Source of the DNA: Thermaerobacter marianensis
GTDB lineage: Bacteria; Bacillota; Sulfobacillia; DYIH01
Assembly: GCA_020723785.1 (NCBI GenBank)
Contig: DYIH01000031.1
Span: 1 to 12,816 of the forward strand
Direction: 5' to 3'
DNA: 12,816 nt
Below, piece after piece: positions 4,411 to 10,275 of this stretch. The position numbers and the translations under genes are program-made. The notes beneath the pieces are model-generated. The model made no database searches, had not been told where the DNA came from, and saw nothing but the letters and a program-made list of their open reading frames with translations. Each line of letters starts with the position of its first letter. Position 1 is the stretch's first letter.

Positions 4411-5694
4411 TCATTCCCTGACCTGCCCGGTCCCTTCGATCACGTACTTGGTCGTGGTCATCTCGCGCAGGCCCATCGGCCCCCGAGCATGCAGCTTCTG
4501 AGTGCTGATGCCGATCTCGGCCCCGAAGCCGAACTCGCCCCCGTCGGTGAACCGCGTGGAGGCGTTGACGTAAACCGCCGCCGCGTCCACCTCCTCCAGG
4601 AAGCGCCGCGCCGCCCCGTAGTCCCGCGTGACGATGGCCTCCGAATGACGCGTGCCGTAGCGGTTGATGTGGGCGACGGCCTCGTCCAGCCCCTCGACCA
4701 CCTTGACGCCGATGACCAGGTCCAGGTACTCGGTCTCCCAGTCCTCCTCCGTCATCGGCTTGGCCGCGGGCCAGATGGCCACCGTCTCGGGACAACCGCG
4801 GACCTCAACCCCGGCCCCGGCCAGGGCCGCGAGGGACCGTGGCAGGAATTCCGCCGCCACCTCCCTGTCCACCAGCAACTTCTCCGCCGCGTTGCAGACG
4901 GCGGGGTTGGATAGCTTGGCGTTGAGCAGGATGCGCAGGGCCATGTCCGGGTCGGCGTCCCGGTGGACGTAGACGTGGCAATTCCCCGTCCCCGTTTCGA
5001 TCACGGGCACGGTGGCGTTCTCCACGACGGTCCGGATCAGCCCGGCCCCGCCCCGCGGGATGAGCACGTCGATGCCGCCGGTCAGACGCATCATGGCCAG
5101 CGCGGATTCCCGGCCCGTGTCCATCACCAGTTGGACCGCCTTGGCGGGCAACCCCGCCGCGGCCAGCGCCCCCTGCAGGATCTCCACCAGGGCGATGTTG
5201 GAGTTGAGGGCCTCCTTGCCGCCCCTCAGGATGACGGCGTTGCCCGTCTTGAGGCAGATGCCGGCGGCGTCGACGGTCACGTTGGGCCGCGCCTCGTAGA
5301 TCATGCCCACCACGCCCAGGGGCACGCGCACCCGGCGTATCTCCAGGCCGTTGGGCCGCCGCCACCCGCTCACCACCTCGCCCACCGGGTCGGGCAGGCC
5401 GATCAACGCGCGCAAGCCCTCGACCATGGCCGCGATCTTCTTCTCGTCAAGGGAAAGGCGGTTGACAAGCGGCACGGACAGCCCACCCCGGCGCGCCACC
5501 TCCATGTCCCGGGCGTTGGCCTTGAGCACCGCCCCGCGCTGTGCCCACAGGTCGTCCGCCATGCGGGACAGGGCCAGATCCTTGGCCGCCGTGCCGGCCA
5601 CCCGCAGGACGCCGGCCGCCTCCCGGGCCCGGAGGGCCATATCGCGCAACCGGCTTTCGGACGTCGAAACGGGAACTTCGGTGAGTTCAGCCAT
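4411..5694 (-). CDS. proA: glutamate-5-semialdehyde dehydrogenase (gamma-glutamyl phosphate reductase)
   Basis: The second step of proline synthesis: NADPH-dependent reduction of gamma-glutamyl phosphate to glutamate-5-semialdehyde in the cytoplasm. At 427 aa it has the usual length and the aldehyde-dehydrogenase fold. Family motifs are clear: PLGVVGMIYEARPNVTVDA (125-143), LIPRGGAGLI (211-220), ETGTGNCHVYV (233-243), the catalytic Cys267 in NPAVCNAAEKLLVD, and the C-terminal DAAAVYVNASTRFTDGGEFGFGAEIGIST segment with its substrate-binding residues. The start has AAAGGAGG 7 nt upstream. It follows proB on the same strand after a 144-nt gap and shares its T-box-controlled transcript. A short N-terminal extension (about 15 aa) precedes the conserved helix. 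Confidence 0.97.
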   Translation of the reverse strand: MAELTEVPVSTSESRLRDMALRAREAAGVLRVAGTAAKDLALSRMADDLWAQRGAVLKANARDMEVARRGGLSVPLVNRLSLDEKKIAAMVEGLRALIGLPDPVGEVVSGWRRPNGLEIRRVRVPLGVVGMIYEARPNVTVDAAGICLKTGNAVILRGGKEALNSNIALVEILQGALAAAGLPAKAVQLVMDTGRESALAMMRLTGGIDVLIPRGGAGLIRTVVENATVPVIETGTGNCHVYVHRDADPDMALRILLNAKLSNPAVCNAAEKLLVDREVAAEFLPRSLAALAGAGVEVRGCPETVAIWPAAKPMTEEDWETEYLDLVIGVKVVEGLDEAVAHINRYGTRHSEAIVTRDYGAARRFLEEVDAAAVYVNASTRFTDGGEFGFGAEIGISTQKLHARGPMGLREMTTTKYVIEGTGQVRE

Positions 5695-5838
5695 CGAGTC
5701 GCCTCCTTTGCGACACAGCGCACCCCGGCGTCGCGCCGGCGCGCCGCTCCGCGCATCCCCAGGGCGCGGTGCCTTTCGGACCGGAAACCACCCTTGCTTC
5801 CATCAACCTGCGACGCCGGCGCCTTGTGGATCGCGGCG

Positions 5839-6657
5839 TCATGCCTCGCGCTGAACCCGTTCGCCGGCCAGGAACAGGGTCCCGACGTCCTGGCCGTCGA
5901 GGATCTCCCGCAGCACGGCGCGCCGGGAACCCCGGGCGACCACCGTCGGGATGCCGGCCGCCCCGGCCAGGCGCGCCGCCGACAGCTTGCTGGCCATGCC
6001 GCCCCGCGACAGGCGGGTGCCGGCGCCGCCCGCCGCGTCCTCCAGTTCCCGGGTGATGGCCGGGACCACTGAAAGGAGCCGCGCTTCCTTGTCGGAACGC
6101 GGGTCGGCGGTGTACAACCCGTCGATGTCGGTGAGGATCACCAGCAGGTCGGCGTCGATCAGCCGGGCAACCAGGGCCGACAGGTTGTCGTTGTCGCCGA
6201 AATTGATCTCCTCCACGGCCACCGTGTCGTTTTCGTTGATGACGGGCACTACGCCCCAGTCCAGCAGCCGGTTGATGGTGTTGCGGGCGTTGTCGTGGCG
6301 CACCGGATCCTCCAGGTCCTCGCGGGTCAGCAACACCTGGGCCACGGTACGGCCATACTCCCCGAAGAGCCTCTCGTACAGTCGCATGAGCACCGCCTGG
6401 CCGACGGCGGCGAGCGCCTGCTTGTCGACGACCGACTCCGGGCGTTCGGCCAGGCCCATGCGGCCTAGGCCGGAAGCAATCGCCCCCGACGTCACCAGCA
6501 CCACCTGCCGCCCCTCGTTCCACAGGTCGGCGATGCCCCGCACGACCTGCTCCACCTGCCCGAAGTTGGGCTTGCCGTCCGGATGGGCCACCGTCGACGT
6601 CCCCACCTTGACGACCACCCGCCGAGCCTCGCTCAGAAACACCCGCTCTCCCCGCAC
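5839..6657 (-). CDS. proB: glutamate 5-kinase, short form without PUA domain
   Basis: The first committed step of proline synthesis: ATP-dependent phosphorylation of glutamate to gamma-glutamyl phosphate, passed to ProA. The 272-aa protein is an amino-acid-kinase domain only. Visible signatures are VVVKVGTSTV (14-23), VLVTSGAIASGLGRMGL, VVPVINENDTVAVEEINFGDND (substrate loop), DLLVILTDIDGLYTADPR, and the GGMASKLSAARLA segment. The C-terminal PUA domain of the E. coli type (total about 367 aa) is missing, as in other known short forms. The start is GTG, with AGGAGG 7 nt upstream. It is the first gene after a T-box leader, so expression is expected to rise when tRNA-Pro is uncharged. Feedback inhibition by proline is a family trait and cannot be read from the sequence. 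Confidence 0.97.
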   Translation of the reverse strand: MRGERVFLSEARRVVVKVGTSTVAHPDGKPNFGQVEQVVRGIADLWNEGRQVVLVTSGAIASGLGRMGLAERPESVVDKQALAAVGQAVLMRLYERLFGEYGRTVAQVLLTREDLEDPVRHDNARNTINRLLDWGVVPVINENDTVAVEEINFGDNDNLSALVARLIDADLLVILTDIDGLYTADPRSDKEARLLSVVPAITRELEDAAGGAGTRLSRGGMASKLSAARLAGAAGIPTVVARGSRRAVLREILDGQDVGTLFLAGERVQREA

Positions 6658-6659
6658 CG

Positions 6660-6960
6660 CCGCGCCTCCTGGTTAACGAGATGCCCACCCCGCCAAAAAG
6701 AAAACCCCTTCGCCGCAACAGGGCGAAAGGGACAACCTTCCGCGGTACCACCTGCATTGGCCGGCCCCGCCCCCAACAGCGCCGCCGGCCCACTCCACGC
6801 CCGCGATAACGGCCGGGCCGTCCGGGAGACTCCTCGCCTCCGCCTCGGGGGTGGGTTCGCGTGCCCTTGCGGCGACCGGGCCTCCCAGCCTTTGGGCCCG
6901 GCTCTCTGAACGCCGACGACACCTACTGGTCCCCCGCATCGGCAACCAGATGATGGTTCT
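6660..6960 (-). promoter_or_regulatory. T-box riboswitch leader of proBA with proline specifier
   Basis: The roughly 300-nt leader shows the T-box parts in order. A Stem I base pairs CGGGGG (6931-6936) with CCCCCG (6846-6851). The internal loop has AGTA on its 5' side (6924-6927) and GAA-CCC-A on its 3' side, so the specifier is CCC (6853-6855), a proline codon; the one-nt shift, CCA, is also proline. The conserved AGAGAGCCGGG block of the distal stem is at about 6896-6906, and the T-box GGTGGTACCGCGG is at 6740-6752. The UGGU bulge would pair with NCCA whose discriminator is A, as expected for bacterial tRNA-Pro. A strong terminator follows. Uncharged tRNA-Pro should stabilise the antiterminator and turn on proline synthesis. 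Confidence 0.93.
6695..6731 (-). terminator. intrinsic terminator of the proBA T-box leader
   Basis: On the minus strand CCCTTTCGCC (6722-6731) pairs with GGCGAAGGGG (6705-6714) over 10 bp, with one G-U and a 7-nt loop. It is followed by TTTTCTTTTT (6695-6704). The 5' arm overlaps the segment that would form the antiterminator with the T-box sequence, giving the mutually exclusive folds required for attenuation. Confidence 0.92.
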
Positions 6961-6966
6961 TTAGTT

Positions 6967-6995
6967 AAAGTATCGCGGCCGACCGCGTCTGTCAA
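6967..6995 (-). promoter_or_regulatory. sigma-A promoter of the proBA transcript
   Basis: A perfect -35 TTGACA (6990-6995), a 17-nt spacer and -10 TACTTT (6967-6972) lie on the minus strand. The predicted start is near 6960, just before the first T-box stem. This is a strong constitutive-type promoter, as usual where control is by attenuation. Confidence 0.85.
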
Positions 6996-7032
6996 GGCCC
7001 GGGCCAACCTGTGTGATTATGAGGTTCGAGCA

Positions 7033-7062
7033 TTGTCTCCTCCTTCTGCAACCCTTTACAAT
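7033..7062 (+). promoter_or_regulatory. candidate promoter of the uspA-like gene
   Basis: TTGTCT (7033-7038), an 18-nt spacer and TACAAT (7057-7062) lie on the plus strand. The start near 7069 would leave a very short leader of about 11 nt, partly overlapping the AGGGGG ribosome site. It is back to back with the proBA promoter. Confidence 0.45.
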
Positions 7063-7079
7063 GGACGAGGGGGACTCCC

Positions 7080-7550
7080 ATGAACGACGGGAACAAAACC
7101 AGCCTGCCATACCGGGTCATCGTTTGCGCCACCGACGGCTCTGAACACTCCAAAGCGGCAGGGGCTGCGGCCGCCGGCCTGGCAGCCGCAACCGGCGCAA
7201 GGCTGGTGGGGGTCTACGTCGTCGATCAGCACGCCGCCACGCGCCTGGGCATCTACTACAGCCACGCCCTGCACGAGATGGCGCAGGAAGGGCGGCACGC
7301 CCTTGACGAACTCGCCAGGGCGGCCCAGGCCGCCGGGGACGTGCCGTTCCAGCCCATCCTGGCGGAAGGCATCCCGAAACGGGACATCGTGGAGATCGCC
7401 CGCGAGCAAGGCGCCGGCCTGCTGGTCGTCGGGTCCCACGGCCGGACGGGACTGGAGCGGGCTCTGATGGGCAGCGTGGCGGAATTCGCCGTCCGCCACG
7501 CCCCGTGCGACGTCCTCGTCGTGCGGCGCCGAACCGTAGCCCAGAGCTAA
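7080..7550 (+). CDS. universal stress protein, UspA family (ATP-binding type)
   Basis: A single-domain Usp of 156 aa. The first strand reads YRVIVCATDGSEHSKAA (11-27) with the conserved Asp19. The second half carries the nucleotide-binding signature G-2x-G-9x-G-S (Gly118, Gly121, Gly131-Ser132 in VVGSHGRTGLERALMGSVAE), so it belongs to the ATP-binding branch (MJ0577-like) rather than the UspA type that does not bind ATP. An HAPCDVLVVR end closes the fold. These cytoplasmic dimers modulate stress survival; no specific target can be read. A GAGGGGG ribosome site stands about 6 nt before the ATG. The gene is monocistronic, divergent from proBA and convergent with the cyclophilin gene. Confidence 0.93.
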   Translation: MNDGNKTSLPYRVIVCATDGSEHSKAAGAAAAGLAAATGARLVGVYVVDQHAATRLGIYYSHALHEMAQEGRHALDELARAAQAAGDVPFQPILAEGIPKRDIVEIAREQGAGLLVVGSHGRTGLERALMGSVAEFAVRHAPCDVLVVRRRTVAQS

Positions 7551-7570
7551 GGTAGCCCATCGGGATCACG

Positions 7571-7596
7571 GCAAACCCTTGCCGCACAAGGTTTGC
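7571..7596. terminator. stem-loop after uspA
   Basis: GCAAACCCTTG and CAAGGTTTGC pair over 10 bp with one bulged C around a CCGCA loop. It starts 20 nt past the uspA stop codon and lies between convergent genes, as expected for a terminator, but no T-tract follows on either strand. Confidence 0.4.
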
Positions 7597-7609
7597 GCGA
7601 CTCATGCAC

Positions 7610-7653
7610 AATGCTTATGCACGACGGTGATATTCACCACGGTAATAAGCATT
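7610..7653. repeat. nested inverted repeat at the 3' end of the cyclophilin gene
   Basis: A perfect 9-bp inverted repeat, AATGCTTAT (7610-7618) and ATAAGCATT (7645-7653), encloses a second perfect hairpin, GGTGA-TAT-TCACC (7626-7638). Both have the same centre to within one base. The outer arm overlaps the cyclophilin stop codon. It probably ends or stabilises the minus-strand transcript. A protein-binding site is also possible. Confidence 0.45.
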
Positions 7654-8492
7654 CACTTCTCCTCGATCACCATGGATTCGATGCGCACGTCCTCCTTGGG
7701 CTTGCTCATTTCAAAGAAAGGCGGCCCGGCCGATTCGACCGGCGTGGAGGCGATCTTGTCCAGGACGTCCATCCCTGCGACGACCCGCCCGAACTGGCTG
7801 TAATTGGGCTGCATGTCCAGCATCTTGCACGCCGGACCGCTGCAGATGAAGAATTGGCTGCCGTTGGTGTCGGGCCCCGCGTTGGCCATGGCCACGATGC
7901 CCTTCTCATAAGAATGCCTGGGCGGCAGTTCGTCCTCGAACGAATAGCCGGGGCCGCCGGTGCCGTCGCCGTTGGGGTCACCCGTCTGGACCATGAAGTC
8001 TCCGATGATGCGGTGGAACCTGACCCCGTCGTAGAAATGCTCGCGGGCCAGAAAGACGAAGTTGTTCACCGTCTTCGGGGATTCGGCGGCAAACAGTTCG
8101 ATCTTGATGTCACCCTTGGTCGTCTTCAGCGTGGCGAAGTACCTCTTCCTGGGGTCGATCTTCATCGGCGGTGGGGCGTCATAGGTCTTGCGCCCATCCA
8201 AAGCCTTCGCTTTCCCCTCCGTGGTCCCGTCCACCTTTCCAGCCCCTTTCGAGTTGTCCCCGGCCCTGGGGGCGCCCTCCGCCCCGGCGGCATCCCCCAG
8301 CCTGGCGCCCCCGGCCGCCGGTTCGGGCGTCGCCTGCCCGGCCGGCGATCCGGACGCGACCCGCTCGCCCGCCGCCGGCGGTTTCACCGCGTCCGCGCCG
8401 GCCACCCCACCCTTGTCCTTGCCGCACCCCGCCAACTGGGTTGCCGCCACCACCACGCCGGCGATGAGCAGCCATGCCTTGAAGCGCCGCAC
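7653..8492 (-). CDS. cyclophilin-type peptidyl-prolyl cis-trans isomerase, lipoprotein
   Basis: A 279-aa extracytoplasmic PPIase. I chose the GTG at 8492, with AAGGAGG 8 nt upstream; it gives a clean lipoprotein signal: MRRFKAW, a hydrophobic core (8-20), then the lipobox LAGC with Cys23. A longer ATG at 8573 would bury the signal behind 27 residues. Residues 24-105 form an Ala/Gly/Pro/Lys-rich low-complexity tether. Residues 117-279 are the cyclophilin domain, with RFHRIIGDFMVQTGDP (catalytic Arg161, Phe166, Gln169), TNGSQFFI (209-216) and QFGRVVAGMDVLDKI (233-247). It would be anchored on the outer face of the membrane and speed the folding of exported proteins. It is divergent from the alpha/beta hydrolase gene and convergent with uspA. 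Confidence 0.92.
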   Translation of the reverse strand: MRRFKAWLLIAGVVVAATQLAGCGKDKGGVAGADAVKPPAAGERVASGSPAGQATPEPAAGGARLGDAAGAEGAPRAGDNSKGAGKVDGTTEGKAKALDGRKTYDAPPPMKIDPRKRYFATLKTTKGDIKIELFAAESPKTVNNFVFLAREHFYDGVRFHRIIGDFMVQTGDPNGDGTGGPGYSFEDELPPRHSYEKGIVAMANAGPDTNGSQFFICSGPACKMLDMQPNYSQFGRVVAGMDVLDKIASTPVESAGPPFFEMSKPKEDVRIESMVIEEK

Positions 8493-8662
8493 TCCGTCAG
8501 CCTCCTTCTTCTGATGATGCTTGCGCCGGACGATCCGGAATGTGAAATGTTGAAAAGGAATTGCCGCGCGCACAACGTAAATAGAACTACCACACGGTGC
8601 CGGAGTTCCCTGCCGCGGCGCACGCCGCCGGCCCTGGCAAATTCCTGCGCGGAGGAATGCGC

Positions 8663-9439
8663 GTGCCGTCCGTCGTGCTGGACAAACAGGAGATCTATTA
8701 CGAGGAAGCCGGGCGGGGCGAGCCCCTTGTCTTCGTCCACAGCCTGGGGGCCTCGGGCCGCATCTGGTCCTGGCAGGCGGCGGAATTCGCCCGGGATTAC
8801 CGCGTCATCGTCCCCGACCTGCGGGGGCACGGCCGCTCGCCGTTCCGGGAGGAGATCACGCTGCGCGCAATGGCCGCCGACGTCGCCGCCCTCCTCGACC
8901 GCTTGGGCGCGGCGCCGGCCCACCTCGTGGGCATCTCCATGGGCGGTGTGATCCTCCAGGAGATTTACGGCCGCTGGCCGGAGAAGGTGGCCAGCCTGAC
9001 CCTCTGCTGCACCTTCTCGAAGATGCCGCCCGACGTGGCCGCCCGGCGCCTGGCCGAGCGGGAGGCGTTCCTGGCGGAACACGGCATGGGCGAGTTCGCC
9101 GCGCAATACGTCGCCGACACCCTGCTCCCCGGCACCCCTGAGTCGGACAAGGCCGAATTACGGCAAACGATCGCCGCCATGGACAGGGAGGCCTACCTGC
9201 AGGCGGCGCGCGCCTGCTTCAACGCCGACACGACCCGCGTGCCGCCGTCCGTCACCGTTCCCACACTGGTCATCGGCGCCGAGCTGGACCGCGGCTACCC
9301 GCCGGAGTCGATCCGCGCCCTGGCCGCCGCCATCCCCGGCGCCCGCGTGGCCTTCATCCCCGGGGCCGCCCACCTGGCCCACCTTGACAACCCGGCGGCG
9401 TTCACCGCCGCGCTGCGGGGCTTCCTGGGATCGCTGTGA
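8663..9439 (+). CDS. alpha/beta hydrolase (PcaD/BioH-like fold)
   Basis: A 258-aa soluble hydrolase. I chose the GTG at 8663, 7 nt after GGAGG; the ATG at 8657 is only 1 nt from the same site. The order of motifs is typical: VFVHSLGASG (oxyanion region, 23-32), PDLRGHGRSP (51-60), the nucleophile elbow GISMGG with Ser92, the acid Asp209 in VIGAELDRGYPPE, and the base His237 in GAAHLAHLDNP. The closest named groups by motif are 3-oxoadipate enol-lactonase-like and related esterases, but the substrate cannot be told from sequence. A lid domain with several charged helices lies between about 120 and 190. No aromatic-degradation genes are nearby, so I do not assign a pathway. It is monocistronic and followed by the rhodanese promoter. 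Confidence 0.88.
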   Translation: MPSVVLDKQEIYYEEAGRGEPLVFVHSLGASGRIWSWQAAEFARDYRVIVPDLRGHGRSPFREEITLRAMAADVAALLDRLGAAPAHLVGISMGGVILQEIYGRWPEKVASLTLCCTFSKMPPDVAARRLAEREAFLAEHGMGEFAAQYVADTLLPGTPESDKAELRQTIAAMDREAYLQAARACFNADTTRVPPSVTVPTLVIGAELDRGYPPESIRALAAAIPGARVAFIPGAAHLAHLDNPAAFTAALRGFLGSL

Positions 9440-9476
9440 CCCGTCCGCCCCTGATATACATTACGGGTACCATCTG

Positions 9477-9492
9477 TAACCATCGGGGTATA
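9477..9492. promoter_or_regulatory. candidate CsoR/CstR-type operator 1 (upstream of promoter)
   Basis: TAACCATCGGGGTATA resembles the second site at 9540: a C-run, a 3-4-nt centre and GGGGTAT. CsoR-family repressors bind sites built as TACCC-N4-GGGTA-like pseudo-palindromes, and the left arm here is degenerate. It ends 8 nt before the -35 element. Confidence 0.45.
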
Positions 9493-9499
9493 GGATATC

Positions 9500-9528
9500 T
9501 TGACAAGAACCACTTCCGCAAATATAGT
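9500..9528 (+). promoter_or_regulatory. sigma-A promoter of the rhodanese gene
   Basis: A perfect -35 TTGACA (9500-9505), a 17-nt spacer and -10 TATAGT (9523-9528) are present. The predicted start is near 9535, immediately before the perfect palindrome at 9540-9555. Confidence 0.85.
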
Positions 9529-9539
9529 GGTCATAGGTA

Positions 9540-9555
9540 ATACCCGTAGGGGTAT
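9540..9555. promoter_or_regulatory. candidate CsoR/CstR-type operator 2 (downstream of promoter)
   Basis: ATACCC-GTAG-GGGTAT is a perfect 6+4+6 palindrome. It matches the form of known operators for the CsoR family (copper sensor CsoR and persulfide sensor CstR). A bound tetramer would cover the transcription start. Because the regulated gene is a rhodanese, the persulfide-sensing CstR-type reading is favoured over copper (inference). Confidence 0.6.
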
Positions 9556-9921
9556 ATGAGTCGTCTTTCGGGAGGCGAGGCCGAGTTGTTGTTCTGGAGG
9601 CGTCCGGCGCGGGCCACCATGGGGGAGATTTCCCCGGAAACGCTGCGGGAGCGGCTGGCGGCCGGCGAGGAGTTACAATTGGTGGACGTCCGGGAGCCGT
9701 ACGAATACGCCCAGGGCCACATCCCCGGAACCAGGCTGATCCCCCTGGGGCAGCTGCAGGGTCGTTTGGACGAACTGGACCCGTCCGCCCCGACGGTCCT
9801 CATCTGCCGCAGCGGTAACCGCAGCGGCATGGCCACCCGTATCCTCAACGCCAGCGGGTTCCGGCAGGCCCTGAACATGGCCGGGGGCATGCTCGCCTGG
9901 CGCGGACCGGTGACGCGGTAA
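9556..9921 (+). CDS. single-domain rhodanese (sulfurtransferase)
   Basis: A thiosulfate/persulfide sulfurtransferase of about 110-121 aa. The fold starts at ISPETLRERLAAGEELQLVDVREPYEYAQ-like residues (25-52) and includes GHIPGTRLIPLG (54-65). The active-site loop CRSGNRS (84-90) holds catalytic Cys84, and the fold ends with NMAGGMLAW (107-115). It forms a Cys-persulfide and passes sulfane sulfur to acceptors. The ATG at 9556 abuts the operator, with AGGGG only 3 nt away. The TTG codons at 9586 or 9589, after GGAGGCGAGG, are attractive alternatives and would remove an N-terminal part not needed for the fold. It has its own strong promoter flanked by two CsoR/CstR-like sites, suggesting induction by sulfide or persulfide stress. 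No repressor of that family lies in the window. Confidence 0.92.
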   Translation: MSRLSGGEAELLFWRRPARATMGEISPETLRERLAAGEELQLVDVREPYEYAQGHIPGTRLIPLGQLQGRLDELDPSAPTVLICRSGNRSGMATRILNASGFRQALNMAGGMLAWRGPVTR

Positions 9922-9928
9922 CGTTTCT

Positions 9929-10231
9929 TCAGTCCCGCTCCCGGCCGGCAGCCAGCCCTTCCGTGTGGAGGATGTAGGCCAGGATGCGGGCGACGGCCGA
10001 GTATAGCTCCGGCGGGATCTCCTCGTTCAAGCGCAGCCGCCCGAGGGCGGCGGTCAGTTCAGGGTCGTGGTGGATGGGAACACCCTTCTCCCTGGCGATG
10101 GCGACGATGCGCTCCGCCAGCAGGCCCCTGCCCGAGGCTGCGACGAACGGCGCGCCGTCGGTCTCCGGGTCGTAACGCAGGGCCACCGCCTGGCGCCGTG
10201 CCCGCTTGTCCGGCTGATCACCGGCCGGCAT
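9929..10231 (-). CDS. FlhB C-terminal-domain-like protein (YlqH type)
   Basis: A 100-aa stand-alone homologue of the cytoplasmic domain of FlhB/EscU, the flagellar/type III export switch. The core is AVALRYDPETDGAPFVAASGRG, then AREKGVPIHHDPELTAAL (47-64) and EEIPPELYSAVARILAYI (70-87), all typical of the domain. The autocleavage motif N-P-T-H that should precede VALRY is replaced by ARRQ (residues 11-14), so it cannot self-cleave as FlhB does. The N-terminal membrane part is absent. GGAGG lies 7 nt before the ATG. It follows the FliK-like gene by 44 nt on the same strand, the same pairing as Bacillus ylqG-ylqH. Its cellular role is not established. Confidence 0.88.
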   Translation of the reverse strand: MPAGDQPDKRARRQAVALRYDPETDGAPFVAASGRGLLAERIVAIAREKGVPIHHDPELTAALGRLRLNEEIPPELYSAVARILAYILHTEGLAAGRERD

Positions 10232-10275
10232 TCCGTTACCTCCATTCCCCGGGCATGATCGTCGAACACCCGCCC

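Noticed and set aside
5787..5795. AAGGGTGGT followed by a hairpin in the proB-proA gap, resembling a second T-box
   Set aside because: Only the first nine bases match; the ACCGCG part is displaced, there is no Stem I and no terminator before proA.
4963..6072. Long open frame on the plus strand (369 codons) antisense to proA/proB
   Set aside because: His/Gly/Arg/Pro-rich antisense shadow of well-recognised proA and proB; no ribosome site or domain.
5687..6922. Long open frame on the minus strand (411 codons) across proB and the T-box leader
   Set aside because: It is out of frame with proB, very rich in Arg/Gly/Pro, runs through the T-box and terminator, and has no domain; it is a shadow of GC-rich coding DNA.
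8597..8662. Upstream ATG extension of the alpha/beta hydrolase
   Set aside because: The extension is low-complexity with no ribosome site; GGAGG sits 7 nt before the GTG at 8663, and the fold begins there.
7593..8951. Long plus-strand open frame (452 codons) across the cyclophilin gene into the hydrolase
   Set aside because: It is antisense to the cyclophilin domain and out of frame with the hydrolase; no family resemblance.
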